Below, piece by piece: positions 1 through 6,467 of a stretch of 7,830 bases of DNA; within the stretch, counting starts at the first letter, position 1, and each line of letters begins with the position of its first letter. Made by a program: the position numbers and the translations under genes. Source of the DNA: Alphaproteobacteria bacterium (GTDB taxonomy: Bacteria; Pseudomonadota; Alphaproteobacteria; Rhizobiales; Rhizobiaceae); assembly GCA_017308345.1 (NCBI GenBank), contig JAFKFE010000204.1, forward strand, positions 1-7,830. The letters run 5' to 3'. The notes beneath the pieces are model-generated. The model was not told the origin of the DNA. It saw only the letters and a list, made by a program, of their open reading frames with translations, and made no database searches.

Positions 1-491
1 GAGAGCTGGCCCGGATATTTGTTGGCCTGCTCCGGGATCTTGACGCGCTTGAGGAAATGCATGGCGATCTCTTCCGCCTGCTTCTTCGGCATCTTGCGCA
101 CCCAGATCGGCGCCAGCGTGCAGTTCTCCAGGATGGTCAGATGCGGGAACAGGTTGAAGTGCTGGAACACCATGCCGACCTCGCGGCGCACCTCGTCGAT
201 CTTCTTCAGATCGTTGGTGAGTTCCTTGCCGTCGACGATGATCTTGCCCTTCTGGTGCTCCTCAAGCCGGTTGATGCAGCGGATCATGGTCGACTTGCCG
301 GAGCCGGACGGGCCGCAGATGACGATGCGCTCGCCGCGCATCACCTTGAGGTTGATGTCCTTCAGCACGTGGAACTCGCCATACCATTTGTGCATGCCGA
401 CGATGTCGATGGCGACATCGGTGGTCGAGACATGCATCTTTCCGGCATTGACCTTGAGGTCTTCCGCGCTGACGGCGTTTTCGCTGGTCAT
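1..491 (-). CDS. aapP: General L-amino acid ABC transporter, ATP-binding protein (3' end outside window)
   Basis: This is the ATPase that powers uptake by the Aap permease, on the cytoplasmic face of the inner membrane. The 163 complete codons begin MTSENAVSAEDLKVNAGK. They show an A-loop aromatic (Y37), the Walker A motif GPSGSGKST (residues 60-68) and the Q-loop VFQHFNLFPHLT around Q110, all typical of polar amino acid ABC ATPases. The reading frame leaves the window after YPGQL, exactly where the LSGGQ signature should follow, so Walker B and the H-loop cannot be checked. The start is supported by an AAGGGGAA ribosome-binding site 7 bases upstream and by family N-termini. It is the last seen gene of the aapJQMP operon, 16 bases after aapM. 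The subunit assignment is confident from both sequence and position. Confidence 0.95.
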   Translation of the reverse strand, partial: MTSENAVSAEDLKVNAGKMHVSTTDVAIDIVGMHKWYGEFHVLKDINLKVMRGERIVICGPSGSGKSTMIRCINRLEEHQKGKIIVDGKELTNDLKKIDEVRREVGMVFQHFNLFPHLTILENCTLAPIWVRKMPKKQAEEIAMHFLKRVKIPEQANKYPGQL

Positions 492-507
492 GGCCAATTC
501 CCCTTTT

Positions 508-1665
508 TTATCGTTTGTAGCCGGTGTCGAGCCGGCGTTCGGTGTACATTGAATAACGCGACATGCCGAAGCAGAACAGCCAGAAAACGAAGGCGGCAAA
601 GATCAGGCCGGATTTCGGGGTCTGCGGCGATGCCCAGTTGGGGTCGGCGAAGTTCTGCTTCACCACGCCAAGCAGGTCGAACATCGAGATGATGAGCACC
701 AGGCTGGTGTCCTTGAACATGCCGATGAAGGTGTTGACGATCCCCGGGATGACCAGCTTCAGCGCCTGCGGCAGCACGATCAGCCCCATCTTCTGCCAGT
801 AGCCCAGGCCGAGCGAGTCGGCGCCTTCATACTGGCCTTTCGGGATCGCCTGCAGGCCGCCGCGGATGACCTCCGCCATATAGGCGGCGGCAAACAGCGA
901 CACGCCGATCAGCGCCCGCAGATATTTGTCGAAACTGACGCCCTCCGGCAGGAACAGCGGCAGCATCACGCTGGCGAAGAACAGCACCGTGATCAGCGGA
1001 ATGCCGCGCACCGTCTCGATGAAGACGACGCACAGCCACTTGATGATCGGCATCTTCGAACGGCGCCCGAGCGCCAGGACCACGCCCATCGGCAGCGACA
1101 CGGCGATGCCGACGAAAGACAGGCTGAGCGTGACGAGAAGCCCGCCCCAGCGCGGGGTCTCGACATGCGGCAGGCCGAAGACGCCGCCGACCAGCAGGAA
1201 GAAAGCAACGATCGGCAGCGCCACGAAGAGCAGCAGGGCGTTCAGCCCCTTGCGCGGAACGCGCGGGATCAACATCGGCACCAGCAACACCACGAACAAG
1301 ATGGCGACCAGGATCGGCCGCCAGCGTTCCTCGACCGGATAGGTGCCGAACATGAACTGGCCGAACTTGGCGTTGACGAACGCCCAGCAGGCGCCGGTCC
1401 AGCCGTCGGGCTGAATGCCGCCTTGCGCGACGGTGGTGCAGACCGTGCGGTCCGGTCCGGTCCACTGCGCATTGATGAAGGCCCAGTTGATGACCTGCGG
1501 CAGGATCCAGAGCACAATGGCGATGCCGAGGACGGTGAGGACGGTGTCACCGACCGAGCCGATCAGGTTCTTGCGCACCCAGGCATAGGCGCCGCGTTCG
1601 GTAGGCGGCGCCGGCTGGGCGAGCGCCATCTCGGTGCGCACCCAGGACATATCGTGTTCCTGCAT
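508..1665 (-). CDS. aapM: General L-amino acid ABC transporter, permease protein AapM
   Basis: A 385-residue inner-membrane permease subunit that pairs with AapQ to form the transport channel. Hydrophobic segments lie near residues 40-63, 117-134, 141-164, 174-199, 209-237, 247-267 and 352-370. The conserved cytoplasmic EAA loop that docks on the ATPase is at about 280-286 (EGADSLG), followed by the [14 protein letters not shown] stretch typical of HisM-type amino acid permeases. It is far longer than HisQ/HisM (about 230 residues) because of an N-terminal half with extra membrane segments, as is usual for Aap/Bzt permeases. An upstream ATG at 1704 in the same frame would lie inside aapQ. The ATG at 1665 is preferred because GGAGAGG lies 7 bases before it, and it starts 4 bases after the aapQ stop, which suggests translational coupling. 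Confidence 0.95.
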   Translation of the reverse strand: MQEHDMSWVRTEMALAQPAPPTERGAYAWVRKNLIGSVGDTVLTVLGIAIVLWILPQVINWAFINAQWTGPDRTVCTTVAQGGIQPDGWTGACWAFVNAKFGQFMFGTYPVEERWRPILVAILFVVLLVPMLIPRVPRKGLNALLLFVALPIVAFFLLVGGVFGLPHVETPRWGGLLVTLSLSFVGIAVSLPMGVVLALGRRSKMPIIKWLCVVFIETVRGIPLITVLFFASVMLPLFLPEGVSFDKYLRALIGVSLFAAAYMAEVIRGGLQAIPKGQYEGADSLGLGYWQKMGLIVLPQALKLVIPGIVNTFIGMFKDTSLVLIISMFDLLGVVKQNFADPNWASPQTPKSGLIFAAFVFWLFCFGMSRYSMYTERRLDTGYKR

Positions 1666-1669
1666 GGCC

Positions 1670-2857
1670 CTACCTCTCCACCAGCGCCATTCTGGCGTTG
1701 ACAATGTTCATGACAAAGGACGTCACCAGGCTCAGCACCAGATAGGCAATCATCATGATGAACACGCCCTCGACCGCCTGTCCGGTCTGGTTCAGCACCG
1801 TGCCGGCCGTGGCGGTGAGGTCCGGATAGCCGATGGCGATCGCCAGCGACGAGTTCTTGGTCAGGTTAAGATACTGGCTGGTCAGCGGCGGGATGACGAT
1901 GCGCATCGCCTGAGGCACGACGACCAGCCGCAGGATCGGCCCGGAGCGAAGGCCAAGCGCGCCGGCCGCTTCGGTCTGACCTCTGCTGACCCCCCTGATG
2001 CCGGCACGCACGATCTCAGCGATGAAGGCCGCCGTATAAAAGGACAAGGCCAGATAGAGTGACAGGAATTCCGGTTTGACCTGGAAGCCGCCCGTCAGGT
2101 TGAAGGTCGACTGTTTCGGGAAGTCGAAGGTGACCGGCATTCCGCCCAGCAGGAAGGCGAGCAGCGGCAGACCGACAATCAGCGCCACCGATGTCCAGAA
2201 AACCGGAAACTGCTGGCCAGTCGTCATCTGCCGCTGGCTCGCCCTGTGCGCGACGAACCAGGCCATTGCCAGCGCGAGCAGGAAGGCGACGCCGATCAGC
2301 CAGGACCCGTCACCCCATACGGGTCGCGGGAAATAGAAGCCGCGCTGGTTCAAGTAGGATCCGAAGGGCAGATGATAGCTTTCGCGCGGCGCCGGCAGCA
2401 CCGCGAGCACTCCCGAGTACCAGAAGAAGATGACCAGCAGTGGCGGGATGTTGCGGAAGACCTCGACGTAGACCGTGCAGATCTTGCGGATCAGCCAGTT
2501 CTGCGACAGGCGGCCAATACCGACGATGAATCCGATGATCGTGGCGGTGATGATACCGGCGACGGCGACGATGATGGTGTTGAGCAGGCCGACGACGAGA
2601 GCGCGGCCATAGGTCGAATCCGACGTGTATTCGATCGGCGTGGTGGAGATATCGAAACCGGCCCGGCTCCTGAGGAATTGGAAGCCCGAGGCGATGTGAA
2701 GGCGCTGGAGGTTTTCTATGACGTTGTTGACGATCCACCAGAGCGAGCCGAAGACGATGATCACAACGAGCGTCTGAAAGAACAGACTGCGTATTTTGGG
2801 GTCATTGATGAAGGAGCCGCGGTTCGGCTCCTCGCGAAGGATTTCCTGCGAAGCCAT
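1670..2857 (-). CDS. aapQ: General L-amino acid ABC transporter, permease protein AapQ
   Basis: A 395-residue inner-membrane permease subunit, partner of AapM. It begins [14 protein letters not shown], a cytoplasmic tail, followed by a first membrane segment near 25-45. Further segments are near 86-116, 138-154, 186-204, 219-239, 263-285 and 364-386. The EAA loop is at 296-302 (EAAGALG), followed by [16 protein letters not shown], diagnostic of polar amino acid permeases. The central part (about 155-260) holds the insertion that makes Aap/Bzt permeases longer than histidine-type ones. The start is supported by AGGGGACG about 5 bases upstream. It is separated from aapJ by 62 bases carrying a stem-loop, and is almost fused to aapM (4-base gap). 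Nothing appears truncated. Confidence 0.95.
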   Translation of the reverse strand: MASQEILREEPNRGSFINDPKIRSLFFQTLVVIIVFGSLWWIVNNVIENLQRLHIASGFQFLRSRAGFDISTTPIEYTSDSTYGRALVVGLLNTIIVAVAGIITATIIGFIVGIGRLSQNWLIRKICTVYVEVFRNIPPLLVIFFWYSGVLAVLPAPRESYHLPFGSYLNQRGFYFPRPVWGDGSWLIGVAFLLALAMAWFVAHRASQRQMTTGQQFPVFWTSVALIVGLPLLAFLLGGMPVTFDFPKQSTFNLTGGFQVKPEFLSLYLALSFYTAAFIAEIVRAGIRGVSRGQTEAAGALGLRSGPILRLVVVPQAMRIVIPPLTSQYLNLTKNSSLAIAIGYPDLTATAGTVLNQTGQAVEGVFIMMIAYLVLSLVTSFVMNIVNARMALVER

Positions 2858-2880
2858 GGACCGTCCCCTGGAAAGAGAAA

Positions 2881-2907
2881 CCGGGAGGCAGACGACCTGC
2901 CCCCCGG
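2881..2907 (-). terminator. Stem-loop between aapJ and aapQ (partial terminator or mRNA-stabilising hairpin)
   Basis: In the transcript sense (minus strand) the arms CCGGGGGGCAG and CTGCCTCCCGG surround a 5-base loop GTCGT. That gives an 11-bp stem, all Watson-Crick except one G-U. The same sequence read from the plus strand would have an A-C mismatch there, so the fold suits aap transcription. The downstream sequence TTTCTCTTT is only moderately U-rich, which suits partial termination or 3' protection of the aapJ message rather than a full stop. Stem-loops after the binding protein gene are common in ABC importer operons and raise binding protein output over permease. The function is inferred; the fold is seen. 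Confidence 0.7.
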
Positions 2908-2919
2908 ATCACGTTTCGA

Positions 2920-3948
2920 TCAGCGAACCGGCGGACCGTATTGCAGGCCGCCCTTGGTCCACAGCGCGTTGATGCCGCGCGCGATCTTGAGCGGGCTGCC
3001 GGAGCCGACATTGCGCTCGAACATTTCGCCGTAGTTGCCGACGGCCTTGACGATGTTGACGACCCAGTCGTTGGAAAGGCCGAGATCGGCGCCATACTTG
3101 CCGTCGGGCTCGGTGCCGAGGAGGCGCTGGATGTTCGGGTCGGTCGACGTCTTCATCTCATCGACATTGGCCTGGGTGATACCGGCTTCCTCGGCGTTGA
3201 GCAGCGCGAAATACGTCCACCGGGCAATATGCGCCCACTGGTCGTCGCCCTGGCGCACGGCCGGGCCGAGCGGCTCTTTGGAGATGATCTCGGGCAACAC
3301 GACGTGGTCGGCCGGCGAGGAGAGGGTCAGGCGGATGCCATAGAGGCCGGACTGGTCGGTGGTGTAAGCGTCGCAGCGGCCCGCGTCATAGGCGGCATTG
3401 ACCTCCTCGAGCTTCTCGAACACGACGGGATTGTATTCCATCTTGTTCTTCTTGAAGTAGTCGGCGAGGTTGAGCTCGGTCGTGGTGCCGCTCTGCACGC
3501 AGACGGCGGCGCCCGAAAGCTGCAACGCGGAGTTCACGCCCGGCAGCTTCTTGGCGTTGATCATGAAGCCCTGGCCGTCATAGTAGGTGACCCCGACGAA
3601 ATCGAGGCCGAGCGCGCTGTCGCGGTTGCTGGTCCAGGTGGTGTTGCGCGACAGGATGTCGATCTCGCCCGACTGCAAGGCGGTGAAACGCTCCTTAGCG
3701 CTGAGCGGGGTGAACTTGACCTTGGAGGCGTCACCGAAAACGGCGGCCGCAACGGCGCGACAGAAGTCCGCGTCGATGCCTTTCCAGTCACCCTTGTCGT
3801 CCGGCGCCGAAAAGCCGGCGAGACCGGTCGAGACGCCGCACTGGAGAAAGCCCTTCTGCTTCACGGTATCGAGCGTGCCTGCCGAAGCGGCGGACGCCAT
3901 GAACCCGAGCGCGGCGGCGCCAAGAATGCCGATTGCAATGTGTTTCAT
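2920..3948 (-). CDS. aapJ: General L-amino acid ABC transporter, periplasmic binding protein
   Basis: A 342-residue periplasmic solute-binding protein that captures a broad range of L-amino acids and delivers them to AapQM. It has a signal peptide (MKH, a hydrophobic core, then AASA|GTLD with likely cleavage after residue 23). The type II binding fold then shows the family signature around G57-IDADF and SAKERFTALQSGEIDILSRN; R101 is the likely carboxylate-binding arginine. QSGTTTE lies at 152-158, and D198 in YTTDQSG is the likely amino-group ligand. The C-terminus is complete (GGLQYGPPVR). An in-frame ATG at 3957 exists, but AAGGG sits against it with no room. The ATG at 3948, 10 bases after AAGGG and starting the signal peptide with MKH, is chosen. 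It is the first gene of aapJQMP, divergent from metC. Confidence 0.96.
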   Translation of the reverse strand: MKHIAIGILGAAALGFMASAASAGTLDTVKQKGFLQCGVSTGLAGFSAPDDKGDWKGIDADFCRAVAAAVFGDASKVKFTPLSAKERFTALQSGEIDILSRNTTWTSNRDSALGLDFVGVTYYDGQGFMINAKKLPGVNSALQLSGAAVCVQSGTTTELNLADYFKKNKMEYNPVVFEKLEEVNAAYDAGRCDAYTTDQSGLYGIRLTLSSPADHVVLPEIISKEPLGPAVRQGDDQWAHIARWTYFALLNAEEAGITQANVDEMKTSTDPNIQRLLGTEPDGKYGADLGLSNDWVVNIVKAVGNYGEMFERNVGSGSPLKIARGINALWTKGGLQYGPPVR

Positions 3949-4052
3949 GACCCACATACCCTTTTCTGTTACAGGCGCCCCTGCTGCCAGGCGACGCTTG
4001 ATCTTTTTTCGTTTGTGAATGCAGCTCCCACTTCAAGGCCCACTCCCGGACC

Positions 4053-4071
4053 CGCATCGGTCGCCGATGCG
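4053..4071. repeat. Perfect inverted repeat in presumed aapJ leader
   Basis: CGCATCGG and CCGATGCG form a perfect 8-bp stem around the 3-base loop TCG. If transcription starts near 4087, as the candidate promoter suggests, this hairpin lies in the 5' untranslated leader of aapJ, about 105 bases before the start codon. A further CGCATCG copy is at 4091-4097, overlapping the proposed -10 element. It could be an operator or a leader hairpin. No run of T follows on the minus strand, so it is not a standard terminator. Confidence 0.5.
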
Positions 4072-4093
4072 CTGCCTCCCATTCACGGCACGC

Positions 4094-4122
4094 ATCGAAG
4101 GCGATTATTCCTGTGAGGTCAA
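4094..4122 (-). promoter_or_regulatory. Candidate sigma-70-type promoter for aapJQMP
   Basis: On the minus strand TTGACC (4117-4122, preceded by C, so CTTGAC as preferred in alphaproteobacteria) is followed after 17 bases by TTCGAT (4094-4099). The -35 is good. The -10 matches only three of six consensus bases, which is usual for rhizobial promoters but makes the call weak. A start near 4087 would give a leader of about 140 bases. A second TTGACT lies further upstream near 4223-4228, without a good -10. Confidence 0.35.
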
Positions 4123-4154
4123 GGGAAATGACCGAATCCGGAGAGGTTTGAAAA

Positions 4155-4180
4155 GCAATTGCCGCGAATGCCTGAATTGC
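4155..4180. repeat. AATTGC repeat pair in aapJ/metC control region
   Basis: GCAATTGC (4155-4162, itself palindromic) is followed by AATTGC at 4175-4180. The two AATTGC units are 18 bases apart as a direct repeat, and GCAATT/AATTGC can also be read as an inverted repeat with a 14-base spacer. It lies upstream of the proposed aapJ promoter and about 235 bases before metC, where a regulator of either gene could bind. No regulator is identified. Confidence 0.3.
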
Positions 4181-4413
4181 GGACAAGAGCATATGAAATC
4201 GGCAGGCTATGCGAATAAATCAGTCAAGTCGCGCCGTCGCGAATCAATGAGCCGCGGCAGAATCCGCTTCGGCAATAGCGGCGCTTTATTGGGCGGGCGC
4301 GCCGTTGGATTGGCCCAGCGGAAGACTGGCCCTTGGCGGGCCTGGCGCGGTTGCGCGGGCTTTGCCACCGCTCTATGGCTGGTCCCCCTGACATCATCGA
4401 CAGGCGACGAAAC

Positions 4414-5583
4414 ATGGCAAAAGACGGCATCGAAATGGGCACCAACACGCTGCTCGCCCATTCCGGCAACAACCCGCGCGACTATTTCGGCTTCGTCAAT
4501 CCGCCGGTCGTGCACGCCTCCACCGTGCTCTACCCCGATGCGGCCTCGATGGCCGCGCGCAACCAGAAATACACTTACGGCACGCGCGGCACGCCGACGA
4601 TGGACGCGCTGACGCTCGCGGTCGATGCGCTGGAAGGCTCGGCCGGCACCGTCGCGGTGCCTTCGGGACTGGCTGCGGTGACGGTGCCGCTGCTCGCCTT
4701 CCTTGCCGCGGGCGATCACCTGCTGATCGTCGACAGCGTCTACCACCCGACGCGCCATTTCGCCGACACGATGCTGAAGCGGCTCGGCATCGAGGTCGAA
4801 TATTACGAGCCGCGCATCGGCGCCGGCATTGCGTCGCTGATCAAGCCGAACACCAGGGTGGTGTTCACCGAATCGCCGGGATCGAACACCTACGAGATCC
4901 AGGACATCCCGGCGATCGCCAAGGCGGCGCACGCGGCGAACGCGATCGTGATGATGGACAACACCTGGGCGACGCCGCTCTATTTCAAGCCGCTCGACCA
5001 TGGCGTCGACATCTCGATCCATGCGGCGACGAAGTATCCGGCCGGGCATTCCGACGTGCTGCTCGGCACGGTGTCGGCCAACGAGACCCATTGGAAGCAA
5101 CTCTATGACGGCTTCTGCACGCTGGGCTGCTGTTCGGGACCCGACGACATCTACCAGGTGCTGCGCGGCCTGCGCACGATGGGGGTGCGGCTCGAGCATC
5201 ACCAGAAGAGCGCACTTGAAATCGCGCGCTGGCTGGAAGAGCGGCCGGGCGTCGCGCAGGTGCTGCATCCGGCGCTGGAAAGCCATCCCGACCATGCGCT
5301 CTGGAAGCGCGATTTCCGCGGCTCGAGCGGCGTCTTCTCGATCGTGCTCAACGGCGGCGGGCAGAAGGCGCAGCACGCTTTCCTCGACGCGCTCAAGATC
5401 TTCGGCCTCGGCTATTCCTGGGGCGGCTATGAGAGCCTTGCCGTGCCGGTCTTCCTCGGCGACCGCACCATCGCCAAGGGGGCTTACGCCGGCCCGCTGA
5501 TCCGCCTGCAGATCGGGCTGGAGAACGTCGAGGATCTCAAGGCCGACATCCTTCGGGGACTTGCGGCGGCTGCCGGGGTCTGA
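4414..5583 (+). CDS. metC: Cystathionine beta-lyase
   Basis: A cytoplasmic PLP enzyme of the Cys/Met metabolism family. It cleaves cystathionine to homocysteine, pyruvate and ammonia in methionine synthesis. The 389 residues are full length. Visible landmarks are YTYGTRGTPT (Y55 and R58 reach the cofactor phosphate of the partner subunit), PSGLAA (S84-G85), the ring-stacking Y110, D182 in MDNTWATP (pairs with the pyridine nitrogen), and the Schiff-base K207 in SIHAATKYP. SWGGYESL (335-342) and R364 (substrate carboxylate) follow. These fit MetC better than cystathionine gamma-synthase or MetZ. In-frame ATGs at 4333 and 4375 exist, but the family N-terminus MAKDGIEMGTNTLL and a weak AGGCGACG before 4414 favour this start. 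Oddity: a cysteine cluster C235, C239, C240 (CTLGCC). Divergent from aapJ. Confidence 0.93.
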   Translation: MAKDGIEMGTNTLLAHSGNNPRDYFGFVNPPVVHASTVLYPDAASMAARNQKYTYGTRGTPTMDALTLAVDALEGSAGTVAVPSGLAAVTVPLLAFLAAGDHLLIVDSVYHPTRHFADTMLKRLGIEVEYYEPRIGAGIASLIKPNTRVVFTESPGSNTYEIQDIPAIAKAAHAANAIVMMDNTWATPLYFKPLDHGVDISIHAATKYPAGHSDVLLGTVSANETHWKQLYDGFCTLGCCSGPDDIYQVLRGLRTMGVRLEHHQKSALEIARWLEERPGVAQVLHPALESHPDHALWKRDFRGSSGVFSIVLNGGGQKAQHAFLDALKIFGLGYSWGGYESLAVPVFLGDRTIAKGAYAGPLIRLQIGLENVEDLKADILRGLAAAAGV

Positions 5584-5623
5584 GCGGCGGGCCGACGGCA
5601 GCCGGCGGAGAGATTTCGGGCGC

Positions 5624-5648
5624 GACCGGGAAAGCGCGGACCCCGGTT
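5624..5648. terminator. Possible hairpin between convergent metC and CGNR gene
   Basis: ACCGGG (5625-5630) pairs with CCCGGT (5642-5647) around an 11-base loop, in the 77 bases between the convergent stops of metC and the CGNR gene. It could serve both strands, but no T-run follows on either side, so it is at best a weak or Rho-assisted terminator. The rest of the gap is GC-rich and holds nothing else I recognise. Confidence 0.25.
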
Positions 5649-5660
5649 CAAGCGGCCGGC

Positions 5661-6302
5661 CTAGTGGTGGTGGTCCTTCAGGCGATGCCGGTGCGCGGCC
5701 TGTTTTGCCCGGTTGCCGCAGGCAGCCATGCTGCACCAGCGGCGCCGGTGCCCGCGGGTATGATCGGCGAAAAGCAGCGTGCAGGCTGGTCCCTCGCAAG
5801 CCTTCACATGTGAAAAATCCTCCGTGCAGACAAGGCTGGCCAGCGCCTCTCCGATCGGCAGAAGGAGCGCCTCGGGCGTCCGCCATTTGCGCTCCGTGAG
5901 ACGCTGAAAAGGCATGTCCCCGCCGGCTGGCACGTCCTTGCCCGCGAGCGAGGGGGAGATCCGGCTGAAGGTCTCGTCACGCTCGAGCAAGCGGTTCAGC
6001 GGATCCAGTTGCGCAAGGTCCGCGGCCACCAGAGGCCGCCCCTTGTGCTCGCGCACGAACCCCCGGAACCACTCCCTCAGGTGCCTTGCCTGACCGGCGA
6101 CCTTGTCCAGTTCGCCCGGAAGGGCATGCGCGCGAATGCCATCGAGCGCCTCGGCCGGCACGAGCCGCGCCTGCCCCAGCCAGTTCAGCAATCCCTCGCC
6201 GTCGTCGATCCAGTCGACCGGGGTATCGACCGGCGTCGCGATCGAATTGAGGAAATCCAGGCCGGGCGCGTCGCCGACAAACATCGCAGGCAGGCGGTTC
6301 AT
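5661..6302 (-). CDS. ABATE/CGNR zinc-finger putative transcriptional regulator
   Basis: A 213-residue complete protein of the family with an N-terminal ABATE domain (opening FVGDAPGLDFLNS, typical of these putative stress-linked regulators) and a C-terminal CGNR zinc finger. The finger is easy to see: C169-x4-C174 and C190-x4-C195, with the signature CGNR at 195-198 inside RWCSMAACGNRAKQAAHR. The protein ends in a basic, histidine-rich tail (HRHRLKDHHH). DNA binding is expected from the finger; no ligand or target is known to me. The ATG at 6302 is chosen because GGAG lies 5 bases upstream and the next residues match family N-termini; an ATG at 6353 would add 17 unconserved residues. It is divergent from the alpha/beta hydrolase, with an operator-like palindrome between them, so it is the natural candidate to control itself and the hydrolases. 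Confidence 0.88.
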   Translation of the reverse strand: MNRLPAMFVGDAPGLDFLNSIATPVDTPVDWIDDGEGLLNWLGQARLVPAEALDGIRAHALPGELDKVAGQARHLREWFRGFVREHKGRPLVAADLAQLDPLNRLLERDETFSRISPSLAGKDVPAGGDMPFQRLTERKWRTPEALLLPIGEALASLVCTEDFSHVKACEGPACTLLFADHTRGHRRRWCSMAACGNRAKQAAHRHRLKDHHH

Positions 6303-6381
6303 CACAACTCCGGTTCCGCGCCGGCAGCCGCCAGCGCATCGATTCGTGAACACAAGACCGTGATAACCCTTTTGAGGCCGA

Positions 6382-6410
6382 TTGACAAGTTACGCTCACA
6401 TTGAGTAACT
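6382..6410 (+). promoter_or_regulatory. Candidate promoter for first alpha/beta hydrolase, with embedded operator
   Basis: A perfect TTGACA (6382-6387) is followed at 17-base spacing by GTAACT (6405-6410), a poor -10 (two of six). The predicted start would be near 6417, giving a leader of about 50 bases before the GTG codon. The spacer and -10 are made of the inverted repeat at 6388-6410. That is how a repressor would block polymerase, or how an activator would help a weak -10. For the divergent CGNR gene I see only a weak -35 (TTGATC on the minus strand, 6421-6426). Confidence 0.45.
6388..6410. repeat. Inverted repeat AGTTAC-N11-GTAACT, probable operator
   Basis: The 6-bp arms are perfect (6388-6393 and 6405-6410), with 17 bases from arm start to arm start, so they lie on nearly the same side of the helix, as for a dimeric regulator. 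The site is in the 165-base gap between the divergent CGNR regulator and the hydrolase, directly after a TTGACA hexamer. A third half-site, GTTAC, is at 6431-6435. The bound protein is unknown. The adjacent CGNR protein is one candidate; a distant regulator of another family is equally possible. Confidence 0.55.
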
Positions 6411-6455
6411 GCCATAAATTGATCAAGACGGTTACAGACCTTTGACTGGATCTGG

Positions 6456-6462
6456 AAGGAGG
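6456..6462 (+). promoter_or_regulatory. Ribosome-binding site that fixes a GTG start
   Basis: AAGGAGG, a near-perfect Shine-Dalgarno sequence, ends 5 bases before the GTG at 6468. The next in-frame ATG (6483) would be 20 bases away, too far, so the GTG is the start of the hydrolase. Confidence 0.7.
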
Positions 6463-6467
6463 CCGCA

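Larger units (their letters stand above)
3949..4413. other. Divergent aapJ/metC intergenic control region
   Basis: These 465 bases separate the divergent aapJ and metC starts. Short open frames run through them on both strands, but none has a good ribosome-binding site or a recognisable protein, so I call no gene. The aapJ-proximal half holds a ribosome-binding site (AAGGG at 3959-3963), a perfect hairpin at 4053-4071, a candidate promoter at 4094-4122 and an AATTGC repeat pair at 4155-4180. Around 4140-4225 it is visibly more AT-rich than the genes, as promoter DNA often is. The metC-proximal half (about 4225-4413) is GC-rich, and I see no clear promoter in it, so the metC promoter probably lies in the AT-rich part, leaving a long leader. 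Confidence 0.6.

Noticed and set aside
3970..3990. Sigma-54-like GG-N10-GC on the minus strand just before aapJ
   Set aside because: TGGCAG fits the -24 element, but the -12 reads GCGC instead of TTGC, and the start would lie almost on the ribosome-binding site. In GC-rich DNA this spacing arises easily by chance.
2941..4116. 391-residue open frame on the plus strand opposite aapJ
   Set aside because: Antisense shadow of aapJ with no recognisable domain and no good ribosome-binding site.
4223..4240. GTCGCG repeats and small hairpin (TCGCG-CCGT-CGCGA)
   Set aside because: A 5-bp stem in GC-rich sequence with no context is expected by chance.
4200..4413. SAM-II (metA-type) riboswitch before metC
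   Set aside because: Alphaproteobacterial methionine genes often carry one, so I looked for its conserved GCTAAAAA-like segment and pseudoknot partners and found neither.
4019..4612. 197-residue open frame running from the intergenic region into metC in another frame
   Set aside because: The starting codons have no ribosome-binding site, the protein has no recognisable features and its end is out-of-frame metC.
5654..5661. GGCCGGCC palindrome at the end of the CGNR gene
   Set aside because: A common 8-base palindrome in high-GC genomes; no repeat copies or flanking structure.
4207..5886. 559-residue open frame on the minus strand opposite metC
   Set aside because: The translation is arginine-, histidine- and alanine-rich low-complexity sequence typical of the antisense of a GC-rich gene. 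It matches no family I know and overlaps the unmistakable MetC.
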